This document shows, piece by piece, positions 1 to 8,065 of a stretch of 64,000 bases of DNA. The notes beneath the pieces were generated by a model that ran no database searches, had not been told where the DNA came from, and was given only the letters and a program-made list of their open reading frames with translations. Positions within the stretch are counted from its first letter, which is position 1, and each line of letters opens with the position of its first letter. Where the stretch lies: NCBI RefSeq assembly GCF_023721835.1, contig NZ_JAMKFE010000007.1, forward strand, positions 124,001-188,000, given 5' to 3'. The DNA is from Caldimonas mangrovi. GTDB lineage: Bacteria > Pseudomonadota > Gammaproteobacteria > Burkholderiales > Burkholderiaceae_C. The position numbers and the translations under genes were made by a program.

Positions 1-552
1 CAGGCCCGCGGGCAGGCAGTGGCTGTAGGTGACCGGCTTCTTCGAGGCCAGGATGGCTTCCTCGCTCGTCTTGGCACCCACGTGGGACAGGTCCACCATG
101 ATGCCCACGCGGTTCATCTCGGCGATGACCTCGTGGCCATAGCCGGAGAGGCCGCCGTCGCGCTCGTAGCAGCCGGTGCCGATCAGGTTCTGCGTGTTGT
201 AGCAAAGCTGGACCACGCGCACGCCCATGTCCGCGAAGGCCTCGATGTGGCCCAGATGGTCTTCGAAGGCATGGGCGTTCTGGAAGCCGAGGATGATGCC
301 GGTCTTGCCGTCCCGCTTGGCCTGCTCGATGTCGGCCGTGGTGCGCACAAGAGTGAGCAGGTCCCCATTGGCGCGGATGTGCGCCTTCATGTCAGCGATG
401 TTGTGCACCGTGCTCTTGAAGTCTTCCCAGACCGAGACGGTGCAGTTGGCGGCAGTGAGTCCGCCCTTGCGCATGTCCTCGAACACCGGGCGGCACCACT
501 TGGAGATGATCAGCCCATCGATGACGATGGCATTGGCATGGATCGGATTCAT
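1..552 (-). CDS. Membrane dipeptidase family (peptidase M19), 3' end cut off
   Basis: The reverse strand reads from an ATG at 552 as a protein starting MNPIHANAIVIDGLIISKW and runs off the window after 184 residues. The early IVIDGL, the later AEMNRVGIMVDLSHVGAKT and KPVTYSH segments are typical of the M19 (renal dipeptidase-like) zinc peptidase family, which is about 320-340 residues when complete. Genes of this type accompany gbcA/gbcB in betaine catabolic clusters of pseudomonads and Burkholderiales; the physiological substrate there is not established. It is divergent from gbcA across a 516-bp gap, and a candidate GbdR operator lies about 70 bp upstream. The family is clear; the role is inferred from context. 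Confidence 0.85.
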   Translation of the reverse strand, partial: MNPIHANAIVIDGLIISKWCRPVFEDMRKGGLTAANCTVSVWEDFKSTVHNIADMKAHIRANGDLLTLVRTTADIEQAKRDGKTGIILGFQNAHAFEDHLGHIEAFADMGVRVVQLCYNTQNLIGTGCYERDGGLSGYGHEVIAEMNRVGIMVDLSHVGAKTSEEAILASKKPVTYSHCLPAGL

Positions 553-622
553 GGCTTGGGTCCTCGCGTCTGGTACATGGCCTCATTCTTCGAGCGGGCG
601 ACAGCGGAGGCTTGTGCAACGC

Positions 623-648
623 GGACACGCACTTGCACAAATCCGACA
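623..648 (-). promoter_or_regulatory. Candidate GbdR operator for the dipeptidase gene
   Basis: Reading towards the dipeptidase, the 26 bases begin TGTCG and have GTC again exactly 21 bp after the first GTC. The near edge is 70 bp from the start codon. Four other copies with identical spacing sit upstream of other units of the betaine cluster. GbdR belongs to the DJ-1/AraC (ArgR-like) regulators, and Pseudomonas ArgR is known to use TGTCGC-type half sites. Assignment to GbdR is inference. Confidence 0.5.
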
Positions 649-926
649 TCGCGATTCAGACAGCGATGACCTTCGGTTCATTGCCCCGTCAAGGCCAGGA
701 CGGCAGATGCCACCGATTTCGGGCGTGGCAGCCAGCGCATCGGCATGGTGAACACCGGCCCGTGCTCCACGATGTCGTCAGCCAGTCGGTTCCTGCCCGG
801 CAGCAGGAGGAGTTCGGCGGCGCGGGTCGATGTGTCGGTTTGCATCGTTCCCGCATAGGAAGGCCGCCACGCTGCGAAATGCCGCGCGGCGCCACGCCGT
901 TGGCTGCAGGCGACATCGGCGACGCG

Positions 927-952
927 TGTCGATTCCAGACAACTCCGCGTCC
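927..952 (+). promoter_or_regulatory. Candidate GbdR operator for gbcA
   Basis: The plus strand has TGTCG at 927 and a second GTC 21 bp after the first, the same layout as the other four elements. It ends 116 bp before the gbcA start. The second half is CGTCC rather than CGTCG. Function is inferred from spacing, orientation and recurrence. Confidence 0.5.
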
Positions 953-1068
953 GACGCACGCAAGGTCCCTGCGGCCGCTCGCCGAACAATGGCCTGACCA
1001 GGGGCGCCAAGCAGCCCTTGGCGAGATGTCCTGCGAAGCTTACAAAACGGATGCCAAGGATCTCCGTC

Positions 1069-2361
1069 ATGCCCCACCAGCCCTCCATCGTCACATTGCA
1101 ACCACGCGCCGGCGCCGCAAGCGCCCTGCTGAAGGCCTTGCTGGAGCAACGCCGCCCCGGCCACAGCCTGGACGCGCCCTTCTACCTGAGCGACGAGGTG
1201 TTCCAGGCCGACATGGAATACATCTTCCGGCGCCACTGGGTCTTCGTGGGCGTGGCGCCGCAGGTGCCGGAGCCGGGGGACTACGTCACGGTGGACGTAG
1301 GAGCCGACTCGGTGCTGATCGTGCGCGACGACGACATGAACCTGCGCGCCTTCCACAACGTGTGCCGCCACCGCGGCTCACGCCTGTGCCAGGAACACCA
1401 GGGCAGCCTCGGCAATATCGTCTGCCCCTACCACCAGTGGACCTACGACCTCGAAGGCCGGCTGATCCACGCGGACCACATGGGCCAGGCCTTCCTGCGC
1501 GATCAGCACGGCCTCAAGAAGGTGCACCTTCGCAACCTCGAAGGGCTCCTCTTCATCTGCCTCGCCGACGAGCCGCCGGCCGATTTCGACGAGATGGCAC
1601 AGCGCCTGGGCCCCTACCTGGCGCCGCATCGGCTCGAGGACTGCAAGGTGGCTGCGCAGGTCGACATCATCGAGAAGGGAAACTGGAAGTTCACGCTCGA
1701 GAACAACCGCGAGTGCTACCACTGCGTGAGCAACCACCCGGAGCTGACCGTCTCGCTGTACGAACATGGCTTCGGCTACCAGCCCGGGCCGCAGAACGCC
1801 GAAGGCCTGGCGCGCTTCGAGCAGATCGTGAAGGAAAGACACGCCCGCTGGGAGGCCATGGGGCTGCCCAGCGCGCAGATCGAGGAACTGGACAGCCGCA
1901 TCACCGGCTTTCGCACCATACGCCTGCCGCTGGACCGCGCCGGCCAGTCGCAGACCCTGAACGCCGAGGTCGCGTGCAGGAAGCTGCTGGGCGATTTCTC
2001 GGACAAGGCGCTGGGCGGCCTGTCGGTCTGGACCCAGCCCAACTCGTGGCACCACTTCATGAGCGACCACGTGGTGAGCTTCTCCACCATCCCGCTCGGT
2101 CCCGACCGCACGCTGGTGCGTACCACCTGGTGCGTGCACAAGGACGCCGTGGAGGGCGTGGACTACACGGTGGAGAACCTCACCGCGGTGTGGAACGCCA
2201 CCAATGATCAGGACCGGCACCTGGTGGAGTTGGCGCAGGCCGGCGCCGCCAGCAGCGCCTACGAGCCGGGCCCCTACTCTCCCTACACCGAGGCCCTGGT
2301 CGAGGCTTTCTGTACCTGGTACGTGGACCGCATGCGTGCCGGCGTGAGCGCCGGGCGTTGA
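1069..2361 (+). CDS. gbcA: Rieske oxygenase, glycine betaine demethylase subunit GbcA
   Basis: The 430-residue product is the terminal oxygenase that removes one methyl group of glycine betaine oxidatively, giving dimethylglycine and formaldehyde. The Rieske [2Fe-2S] ligands are the CRHRG and CPYHQW motifs near residues 90-120. The mononuclear iron site is in the segment ENNRECYHCVSNHPEL, matching the family pattern. The start at 1069 is chosen because AAGGA lies 8 bases upstream (1056-1060) and family members begin at about this point; an in-frame start at 1018 has no such support. The reductase gbcB follows after 26 bp. Stachydrine demethylase (Stc2) is a close relative, but the surrounding sox, glyA and sda genes favour betaine. 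Confidence 0.92.
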   Translation: MPHQPSIVTLQPRAGAASALLKALLEQRRPGHSLDAPFYLSDEVFQADMEYIFRRHWVFVGVAPQVPEPGDYVTVDVGADSVLIVRDDDMNLRAFHNVCRHRGSRLCQEHQGSLGNIVCPYHQWTYDLEGRLIHADHMGQAFLRDQHGLKKVHLRNLEGLLFICLADEPPADFDEMAQRLGPYLAPHRLEDCKVAAQVDIIEKGNWKFTLENNRECYHCVSNHPELTVSLYEHGFGYQPGPQNAEGLARFEQIVKERHARWEAMGLPSAQIEELDSRITGFRTIRLPLDRAGQSQTLNAEVACRKLLGDFSDKALGGLSVWTQPNSWHHFMSDHVVSFSTIPLGPDRTLVRTTWCVHKDAVEGVDYTVENLTAVWNATNDQDRHLVELAQAGAASSAYEPGPYSPYTEALVEAFCTWYVDRMRAGVSAGR

Positions 2362-2387
2362 GGCGGCGGAAACCGGAGCGCCGCGCG

Positions 2388-3497
2388 ATGACCGCTTCCT
2401 ATTACGACCTGTCCGAGGCGCCCGCTCCCCCTTGGGGCCCCGACGACGAGTGGCTCGAATGCGTGCGCGTGCGCGACGAGACCCACGACGTGCGCAGCTT
2501 CGTGTTCCGCCCGGTGCAAGCGCGCACCTTCCGCTACCGACCGGGGCAGTTCATCACGCTGCGTCTGGACATCGACGGCGAGCCGGTGCATCGTTGCTAC
2601 ACGCTGTGCTCGAGCCCGACGCGGCCCGACACCGTGACCATCACCGTCAAGCGGGTGCCCGGCGGCCGGGTGTCGAACTGGCTGCACGACCACATGCGGC
2701 CCGGCCAGCGGTTGTCGGTCACCGGCCCCGCGGGCAGCTTCTGCTTCCCGCCCGGGCCGGTGCTGGCGCCCGCGCGAGGGCAGCTCTATCTTTCGGGTGG
2801 CAGCGGCATCACGCCGCTGATGTCGATGTCACGCGCCTGGAGCGACCTGGGGCTGGACGTCGACGTGCAGTTCATCCACGCCGCCCGCACGCCGCAGGAC
2901 ATCGTCTTCGCCCATGAACTGGAGTTGCTGGCACGCACGCTGCCTCGCTGGCGCGCCACCCTGGTGTGCGAAGGCCGCGGCGACACGCCCGGCTACTGTG
3001 GCCTGCTCGGCCGCCTGAACCTCGCGCTGCTGCACTCCCAGGTGCCGGACTTCCTGGAGCGCGAGGTCTGGTGCTGCGGGCCGGCCCCCTTCATGGGCGC
3101 CGTGCGCAACATGCTGGCCGAGGCCGGCTTCGACATGGCCCGCTACCGCGAAGAGAGCTTTTCGTTCGAGAGCCTCGTCCCGGACACGGCGGCCGGGGCG
3201 GCGCCCCCGGCCGCCCCGGCCACCCATGGAGCCCGCCAGTTCGCCATCACCCTCAAATCACGCGGCGAGCGCTTCGAGTGCAGCGCCGACGAAACCATCC
3301 TCCAGGCCGCCCAACGTGCCGGTGTCCGCTGGCCCTTCTCCTGCTCCAGCGGCATGTGCGGCACCTGCCGCACGCGCAAGCTCACCGGCGAGATCGAGAT
3401 GCACCAGAACGGCGGCTTGCGCCCGCGCGAGGTGGCGCAGGGGTGGATGCTGCCGTGCTGCAGCAAGCCGCTGACCGACATCGAACTCGACCGATAG
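2388..3497 (+). CDS. gbcB: Ferredoxin-NAD(P)H reductase, glycine betaine demethylase subunit GbcB
   Basis: The 369-residue flavoprotein passes electrons from NAD(P)H to GbcA. In order it has an FAD domain (RYRPGQFITLRL, then HRCYTLCSSP), a nucleotide-binding domain (YLSGGSGITPLMS, later CGPAPFM) and a C-terminal plant-type [2Fe-2S] ferredoxin domain with CSSGMCGTC and a fourth cysteine in LPCCSKP. An Ala/Pro-rich linker near residues 270-285 joins the reductase and ferredoxin parts. The ATG at 2388 has GGAG nine bases upstream. It is the direct partner of gbcA, 26 bp away, and is almost certainly cotranscribed with it. Confidence 0.92.
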   Translation: MTASYYDLSEAPAPPWGPDDEWLECVRVRDETHDVRSFVFRPVQARTFRYRPGQFITLRLDIDGEPVHRCYTLCSSPTRPDTVTITVKRVPGGRVSNWLHDHMRPGQRLSVTGPAGSFCFPPGPVLAPARGQLYLSGGSGITPLMSMSRAWSDLGLDVDVQFIHAARTPQDIVFAHELELLARTLPRWRATLVCEGRGDTPGYCGLLGRLNLALLHSQVPDFLEREVWCCGPAPFMGAVRNMLAEAGFDMARYREESFSFESLVPDTAAGAAPPAAPATHGARQFAITLKSRGERFECSADETILQAAQRAGVRWPFSCSSGMCGTCRTRKLTGEIEMHQNGGLRPREVAQGWMLPCCSKPLTDIELDR

Positions 3498-3560
3498 ACG
3501 GCCAACGGCCGTTCCCGGAGCATGAAAATCGTCCCCACACCACCGTCCCAGGAACCGATC

Positions 3561-4607
3561 ATGTCCACACCGAAGATCCAGATACGCGACCTGACCAAGG
3601 TCTTTGGGACCAAGCCGCAACAGGCCGTGGACCTGTTGTGCCAGGGACTCTCGAAGGACGAGATCTTCAAGCGCACGGGACAGGTGGTCGGCCTGAACTG
3701 CGTGAGCTTCGACGTGCAGGCCGGCGACATCTACGTGCTCATGGGCCTGTCGGGCTCCGGCAAGTCCACGCTGATCCGGCTCATCAACCGACTGGTCGAG
3801 CCCACCTCGGGCGCCATCACCGTCGACGGGCAGGACGTCGTCAGGATGCCGGCGGCCGAACTGGTGCGCTGGCGCCGCAAGCGCGTGGCGATGGTGTTCC
3901 AGAGCTTCGCGTTGATGCCGCACCGCACGGTGTTCGACAACGCGGCCTTCGGTCTCGAGATCGCCGGAGAAAAGCCCCGTCTGTACCGCGGCAAGGTCAT
4001 GCACGTGCTCGATCAGGTGGGCCTCGCGACCTACGCCCACAAGTACCCGAGCCAGCTCTCCGGCGGCATGCAGCAGCGTGTGGGGCTCGCACGGGCGCTG
4101 GCGGTGGACCCGGACGTCCTGCTGATGGACGAGGCCTTCTCCGCGCTGGATCCGCTCAAGCGCACGGAAATGCAGGACATGATGCTGGAGTTGCAGCGCG
4201 ACCAGCGCCGTACGATTTTCTTCGTGTCGCACGACCTCGAAGAAGCACTGCGGATCGGCACGCGCATCGGCATCATGGAAGGCGGTACGCTGGTGCAGGA
4301 AGGCACGCCGCACGAGATCATCACGCGCCCGGCCAGCGACTACGTGCGCCGCTTCTTCAAGGGCGTGGACACGTCACGCTACCTCACCGCCGCCGACCTC
4401 GTCGACAGCATGCCACCTACTGCGGACACCCTCGCGCGCTGCAATGGGCACAGACTCTCGGCGGCTACCACGTTGCCCGACGCCTTGCGCACCGTCCTCG
4501 GGCTGGATCAACCCGTGATCGTTTTCGACGACACCGAGCGCCTCGTCGGCTGCATCACACCCAAGAGCCTGCTCACCAAGATTGCGAGTACCCGTCATGT
4601 CGGCTGA
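3561..4607 (+). CDS. Betaine/proline-type ABC transporter ATP-binding protein (ProV-like)
   Basis: This 348-residue ATPase would energise uptake of a quaternary amine, most likely betaine. It shows Walker A (GLSGSGKST), the signature LSGGMQQRV, Walker B (VLLMDEAFSALD) and the switch histidine in FFVSHDLEEA. The N-terminal insert (LLCQGLSKDEIFKRTGQVVG) is a hallmark of ProV/OpuAA ATPases. The C-terminal 60 residues resemble a single CBS-like regulatory part, shorter than in 400-residue ProV. ATG at 3561 has AGGAA at a good distance; an in-frame ATG at 3522 sits too close to its GGAG. The permease gene overlaps its end by 11 bp. Confidence 0.88.
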   Translation: MSTPKIQIRDLTKVFGTKPQQAVDLLCQGLSKDEIFKRTGQVVGLNCVSFDVQAGDIYVLMGLSGSGKSTLIRLINRLVEPTSGAITVDGQDVVRMPAAELVRWRRKRVAMVFQSFALMPHRTVFDNAAFGLEIAGEKPRLYRGKVMHVLDQVGLATYAHKYPSQLSGGMQQRVGLARALAVDPDVLLMDEAFSALDPLKRTEMQDMMLELQRDQRRTIFFVSHDLEEALRIGTRIGIMEGGTLVQEGTPHEIITRPASDYVRRFFKGVDTSRYLTAADLVDSMPPTADTLARCNGHRLSAATTLPDALRTVLGLDQPVIVFDDTERLVGCITPKSLLTKIASTRHVG

Positions 4608-5469
4608 TCTCTTCAAGCATCTTTTCGCGGACTCCGACGAGCGGTTGCTGCCGCTGGGCGCGCTGGTCAACGACGGTGTCAAGCTGCTGCTGGACCGCAG
4701 CGCAGGCGTCTTCGATGCCGTCGGCAACGTCGTCGACCGCTTTGCGGAACAGATCGAGAGCATGTTCCTCGCCGTGCCGTCCTGGGTGCTGATGCTGCTG
4801 GTGGTGGCCGTGGGCACGTGGCGGCTCAAGTGGCGCTTCGGGTTGTTCGCGCTGGCCAGCCTGCTGGTGATCCGCCTCACCGGCTTCTGGGAGCAGACCA
4901 TGGTGACGCTGGCGCTGGTGTTCTCGGCCACGCTGCTCAGCCTGATTCTCGGTGTGCCGCTGGGCATCCTTTGCGCGCGCAGCAATCGCTTCAATGCGGT
5001 ACTGCGCCCGCTGCTCGACTTCATGCAGACCATGCCGGCCTTCGTCTACCTGATCCCGGCGGCGATGCTGTTCGGTCTGGGTCGCGTGCCGGGCATCCTG
5101 GCCACGGTGGTGTTCGCCATGCCGCCGGTGGTGCGGCTCACCGCGCTGGGCATACGGCAGGTCAACACCGAGCAGGTCGAGGCCGGCCAGGCCTTCGGGT
5201 GTACTTCGCTGCAACTGCTGTGGAAGGTGCAGTTGCCGATCGCACTGCCCACCCTGATGGCCGGCGTGAACCAGACCATCATGATGGCGCTGTCCATGGT
5301 GATCATCGCTTCGATGGTGGGCGCGGGCGGCCTGGGCAACGACGTGCTGTCCAGCATCCAGCGCCTGGACATCGGCCTGGGCTTCGAGAGCGGCCTGTCG
5401 GTGGTGCTGCTGGCGATCATCCTTGATCGCCTGACGGAGAGCTTCGGCTCGCGCCGATTGGAAGGCTGA
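4597..5469 (+). CDS. Betaine/proline-type ABC transporter permease (ProW-like)
   Basis: The 290-residue inner-membrane protein has about six hydrophobic segments (for example VPSWVLMLLVVAVG and MALSMVIIASMVGAGGLG) and the EAA-loop EAGQAFGCTSLQLLWKVQLP that contacts the ATPase. Both features fit ProW/OpuAB permeases. It overlaps the ATPase gene by 11 bp, so the two are translationally coupled. No ProX-type binding protein lies next to it. A PotD-like binding protein is found at 8066-9187 on the other strand, so the true partner may be outside the window. Confidence 0.88.
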   Translation: MSADLFKHLFADSDERLLPLGALVNDGVKLLLDRSAGVFDAVGNVVDRFAEQIESMFLAVPSWVLMLLVVAVGTWRLKWRFGLFALASLLVIRLTGFWEQTMVTLALVFSATLLSLILGVPLGILCARSNRFNAVLRPLLDFMQTMPAFVYLIPAAMLFGLGRVPGILATVVFAMPPVVRLTALGIRQVNTEQVEAGQAFGCTSLQLLWKVQLPIALPTLMAGVNQTIMMALSMVIIASMVGAGGLGNDVLSSIQRLDIGLGFESGLSVVLLAIILDRLTESFGSRRLEG

Positions 5470-5649
5470 GCAGGTACAGGTGAACCCGGCCTCGCGCACA
5501 CGGCAGGCCGGTGATCGATGCGCCACGCGGCGGCATCGGACTCGCTTCGAACCGTCGATCGCTCGCGCGTGCTCGGCGGCCGTGCGCGCTAAGACCTGGT
5601 CAGGTGCAGGGACGCCGTGCACTCGCGCCTCGGTGCACGGTTCCGTGGG

Positions 5650-5675
5650 TGTCGAAATCCGGTTGGTTCGCGTCG
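5650..5675 (+). promoter_or_regulatory. Candidate GbdR operator for the porin-fdhA unit
   Basis: The plus strand has TGTCG at 5650 and CGTCG at 5671, the two GTC cores 21 bp apart. It ends 84 bp before the porin start codon, in the 290-bp gap after the ABC permease. Layout and orientation match the other four elements of this cluster. Confidence 0.5.
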
Positions 5676-5759
5676 TCACATGGCAATCGCGCCAAGGCCG
5701 CTTCCCTGAGCATCACTGCGGCCCTTCAACCCAACAGATCGACGACCGGAGAGAGAGAA

Positions 5760-6749
5760 ATGACCTCGTTCAATCGCATCGCCCATCCCTTCACGATCAC
5801 GACGCTTCTTCTGGCGAGCGCGTCGGCACCAGCCCAGTCGTCGATCAGCATTTCCGGGCTGATCGACATCGGCGTGTACCGAGGCTTCGACAAGATGAAG
5901 CACGTCGGCACCATCCAGCGCAGCAACATCGCGTTCAGCGGCTCCGAGGATCTCGGCGGCGGCCTCGCGGCCACGTTCAAGCTCTCGCACCGCTTCGATG
6001 CGGACACCGGCCAGCCCGAAGGCGCCGGTTCCAAGCCGTTCTGGCAAGGCGAGTCGACGGTCGGATTGAAGGGCGGCTGGGGCAGCGTGCGGCTGGGTCG
6101 CGCGCTCGACGCCGTCTGGGCCAACGACTGGGCCTACGACCCCTGGTACAACTTCAACCGCATCGCGTCGCCGGCGTGGCAGTACTGGCATTTCAACTAC
6201 TCGAGCGACCGCACCAGCAACAACGGCTCGGCGGAGTTCGGCCGCCTTTCCAACGGCGTCTTCTACGACTCGCCCAGCTTCGGCGGCTTCGCCTTCCATT
6301 TCAGCGGCGCGTTCGAGGACTCGGCCGGCGCAGGCGGGGGCACCGGCAACAACGCCGGCCTCTCGCTCAACTATGACCAGGGCCCGATCTCCTTGATGCT
6401 GGCCCATTCGAAGAACAGCAGCGACGATACGGTGAGCTTCTTCGGCGCCAAGTACAGCTTCGGCGACCTCTCTCTCATGGGGGCATACGACAGGAGCAAG
6501 TTCGAGGCGACAAGCGACTCGGTCGCCAAGGTCTACACGCTGGGGGCGACCTACAAGATCGGCGTGGCGGAACTCAAGGCCGGCTACGGCCGGCTCGACG
6601 TGGACGGCGCCAAGTCGAAGTTCTTCGGCCTGGGCGGCGACTACTGGCTGTCGAAGCGCACCAGTCTCTACGTCAGCGCCGGCCACAACCAGCCGAACGC
6701 CGGCGACGACACGACAGCCTACGGGGTGGGCATCGCCCACAGTTTCTGA
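5760..6749 (+). CDS. Gram-negative general porin (OmpC-like, porin_4 type)
   Basis: The 329-residue product is an outer-membrane beta-barrel. It begins with a signal peptide (hydrophobic stretch to about APAQS near residue 24), enters the barrel at SSISISGLIDIGVYRG, contains the FSGSEDLGGGLAATF motif common to burkholderial porins, and ends in ...AHSF with the C-terminal phenylalanine needed for barrel assembly. The start at 5760 directly follows a purine-rich GGAGAGAGAG tract. fdhA begins 21 bp after its stop, so the porin probably serves entry of betaine or a related compound and is induced with the cluster. The substrate is inferred. Confidence 0.88.
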   Translation: MTSFNRIAHPFTITTLLLASASAPAQSSISISGLIDIGVYRGFDKMKHVGTIQRSNIAFSGSEDLGGGLAATFKLSHRFDADTGQPEGAGSKPFWQGESTVGLKGGWGSVRLGRALDAVWANDWAYDPWYNFNRIASPAWQYWHFNYSSDRTSNNGSAEFGRLSNGVFYDSPSFGGFAFHFSGAFEDSAGAGGGTGNNAGLSLNYDQGPISLMLAHSKNSSDDTVSFFGAKYSFGDLSLMGAYDRSKFEATSDSVAKVYTLGATYKIGVAELKAGYGRLDVDGAKSKFFGLGGDYWLSKRTSLYVSAGHNQPNAGDDTTAYGVGIAHSF

Positions 6750-6770
6750 CCACCAACTCGAGGAGATTGC

Positions 6771-7976
6771 ATGTCATCAACCAATCGTGGCGTGGCGTAT
6801 GTGCGGGCAGGCACTGTCGAAGTGCGGTCCATTCCCTTTCCCAAGCTGGAAGACCCGCGCGGCAGGCGCATCGATCACGGCGTGATCCTGCGCGTCGTGT
6901 CGACCAACATCTGCGGCTCGGACCAGCACATGGTGCGCGGCCGCACCACGGCGCCGGAGGGGCTGATCCTCGGCCACGAGATCACCGGCGAGGTCATCGA
7001 GCTCGGGCGCGACGTCGAAACGCTCGAAAAGGGCGACCTGGTGTCGGTCCCTTTCAACGTCGCCTGCGGGCGCTGTCGCACCTGCAAGGAGCAACACACG
7101 GGCGTGTGCCTCACCGTCAACCCGGCGCGCGCTGGCGGCGCCTACGGTTATGTCGACATGGGCGGCTGGGTGGGCGGGCAGGCCGAGTACGTGATGGTGC
7201 CGTATGCCGACTTCAACCTGCTGAAGTTCCCTGACAAAGCGCACGCGATGGAGAAGATCCGCGACCTGACCTGCCTGTCGGACATCCTGCCCACCGGCTA
7301 CCACGGGGCCGTGACGGCAGGCGTGGGGCCGGGCAGCACGGTGTACGTTGCGGGCGCCGGGCCGGTGGGCCTGGCCGCGGCGGCATCGGCGCGTCTGCTG
7401 GGCGCGGCCTGCGTGATCGTCGGCGATGTCAACCCCGCCCGTCTTCAGCACCCCCGCAAGCTGGGCTACGAGGTGGTCGACCTGTCGCAGGACGCGACGC
7501 TGGCCGAACAGGTAGCGCAGATCCTCGGCGTGCCGGAAGTCGATTGCGCCGTCGATGCGGTGGGCTTCGAGGCGCGTGGGCACGGCCATGAAGGCGCGCG
7601 CCACGAGGCGCCGGCCACCGTGCTGAACTCGTTGATGGAGGTGACACGCGCGGCCGGCCGTATCGGCATCCCGGGGCTTTACGTCACCGAGGATCCGGGC
7701 GCCGCCGACAAGGCCGCCCGGACCGGCTCGCTGAGCATCCGCCTCGGCCTGGGCTGGGCCAAGTCGCACAGCTTCTTCACCGGCCAGACCCCGGTGATGA
7801 AGTACAACCGTGCGCTGATGCAGGCCATCCTGTGGGATCGCATCAAGATCGCCGAGACGGTGGGCGTGGAGGTCATCACGCTGAACGAGGCGCCTCGGGG
7901 CTACTCGGAGTTCGATGCAGGGGCGCCCAAGAAATTCGTCATCGACCCACACGGGCTGGTGGCGCAGGCGGCCTGA
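6771..7976 (+). CDS. fdhA: Glutathione-independent formaldehyde dehydrogenase
   Basis: The 401-residue zinc alcohol-dehydrogenase-family enzyme oxidises formaldehyde released by betaine demethylation to formate with NAD+. The catalytic zinc region is NICGSDQHMVRGR with GHEITGEV; the structural zinc cysteines are in CGRCRTCKEQHTGVC; the nucleotide fold is VYVAGAGPVGLAAAASARLLG. The length and the SHSFFTGQTPVMKYNR segment are typical of Pseudomonas FdhA. AGGAG precedes the ATG. It follows the porin closely and converges on the PotD-like gene, with a hairpin between their ends. Confidence 0.92.
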   Translation: MSSTNRGVAYVRAGTVEVRSIPFPKLEDPRGRRIDHGVILRVVSTNICGSDQHMVRGRTTAPEGLILGHEITGEVIELGRDVETLEKGDLVSVPFNVACGRCRTCKEQHTGVCLTVNPARAGGAYGYVDMGGWVGGQAEYVMVPYADFNLLKFPDKAHAMEKIRDLTCLSDILPTGYHGAVTAGVGPGSTVYVAGAGPVGLAAAASARLLGAACVIVGDVNPARLQHPRKLGYEVVDLSQDATLAEQVAQILGVPEVDCAVDAVGFEARGHGHEGARHEAPATVLNSLMEVTRAAGRIGIPGLYVTEDPGAADKAARTGSLSIRLGLGWAKSHSFFTGQTPVMKYNRALMQAILWDRIKIAETVGVEVITLNEAPRGYSEFDAGAPKKFVIDPHGLVAQAA

Positions 7977-7998
7977 GCGTCACCGGCTCCTGCCGGGT

Positions 7999-8025
7999 GC
8001 CCTGCCGGATGAAGCCCGGCAGGGC
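7999..8025. terminator. Hairpin between convergent fdhA and binding-protein gene
   Basis: A perfect 10-bp GC-rich stem (GCCCTGCCGG pairing with CCGGCAGGGC) with a 7-base loop lies between the two convergent stop codons. No long T tract follows on either side, so it may be a weak or shared terminator. Confidence 0.55.
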
Positions 8026-8065
8026 GCCTCTTCCCCGGCCGGAACGGCCGCCCCGCGTGACGGCA

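Larger units (their letters stand above)
553..1068. promoter_or_regulatory. Divergent intergenic region between dipeptidase and gbcA
   Basis: This 516-bp gap holds no convincing gene; open frames across it have no family-like segments. It must carry the promoters of both divergent units. Two copies of the proposed GbdR element are seen, one oriented to each side (623-648 and 927-952). Confidence 0.6.

Noticed and set aside
3522-3560. Earlier ATG for the ABC ATPase gene
   Set aside because: The GGAG is only two bases before it, whereas ATG 3561 has a well-spaced AGGAA and gives the usual N-terminus.
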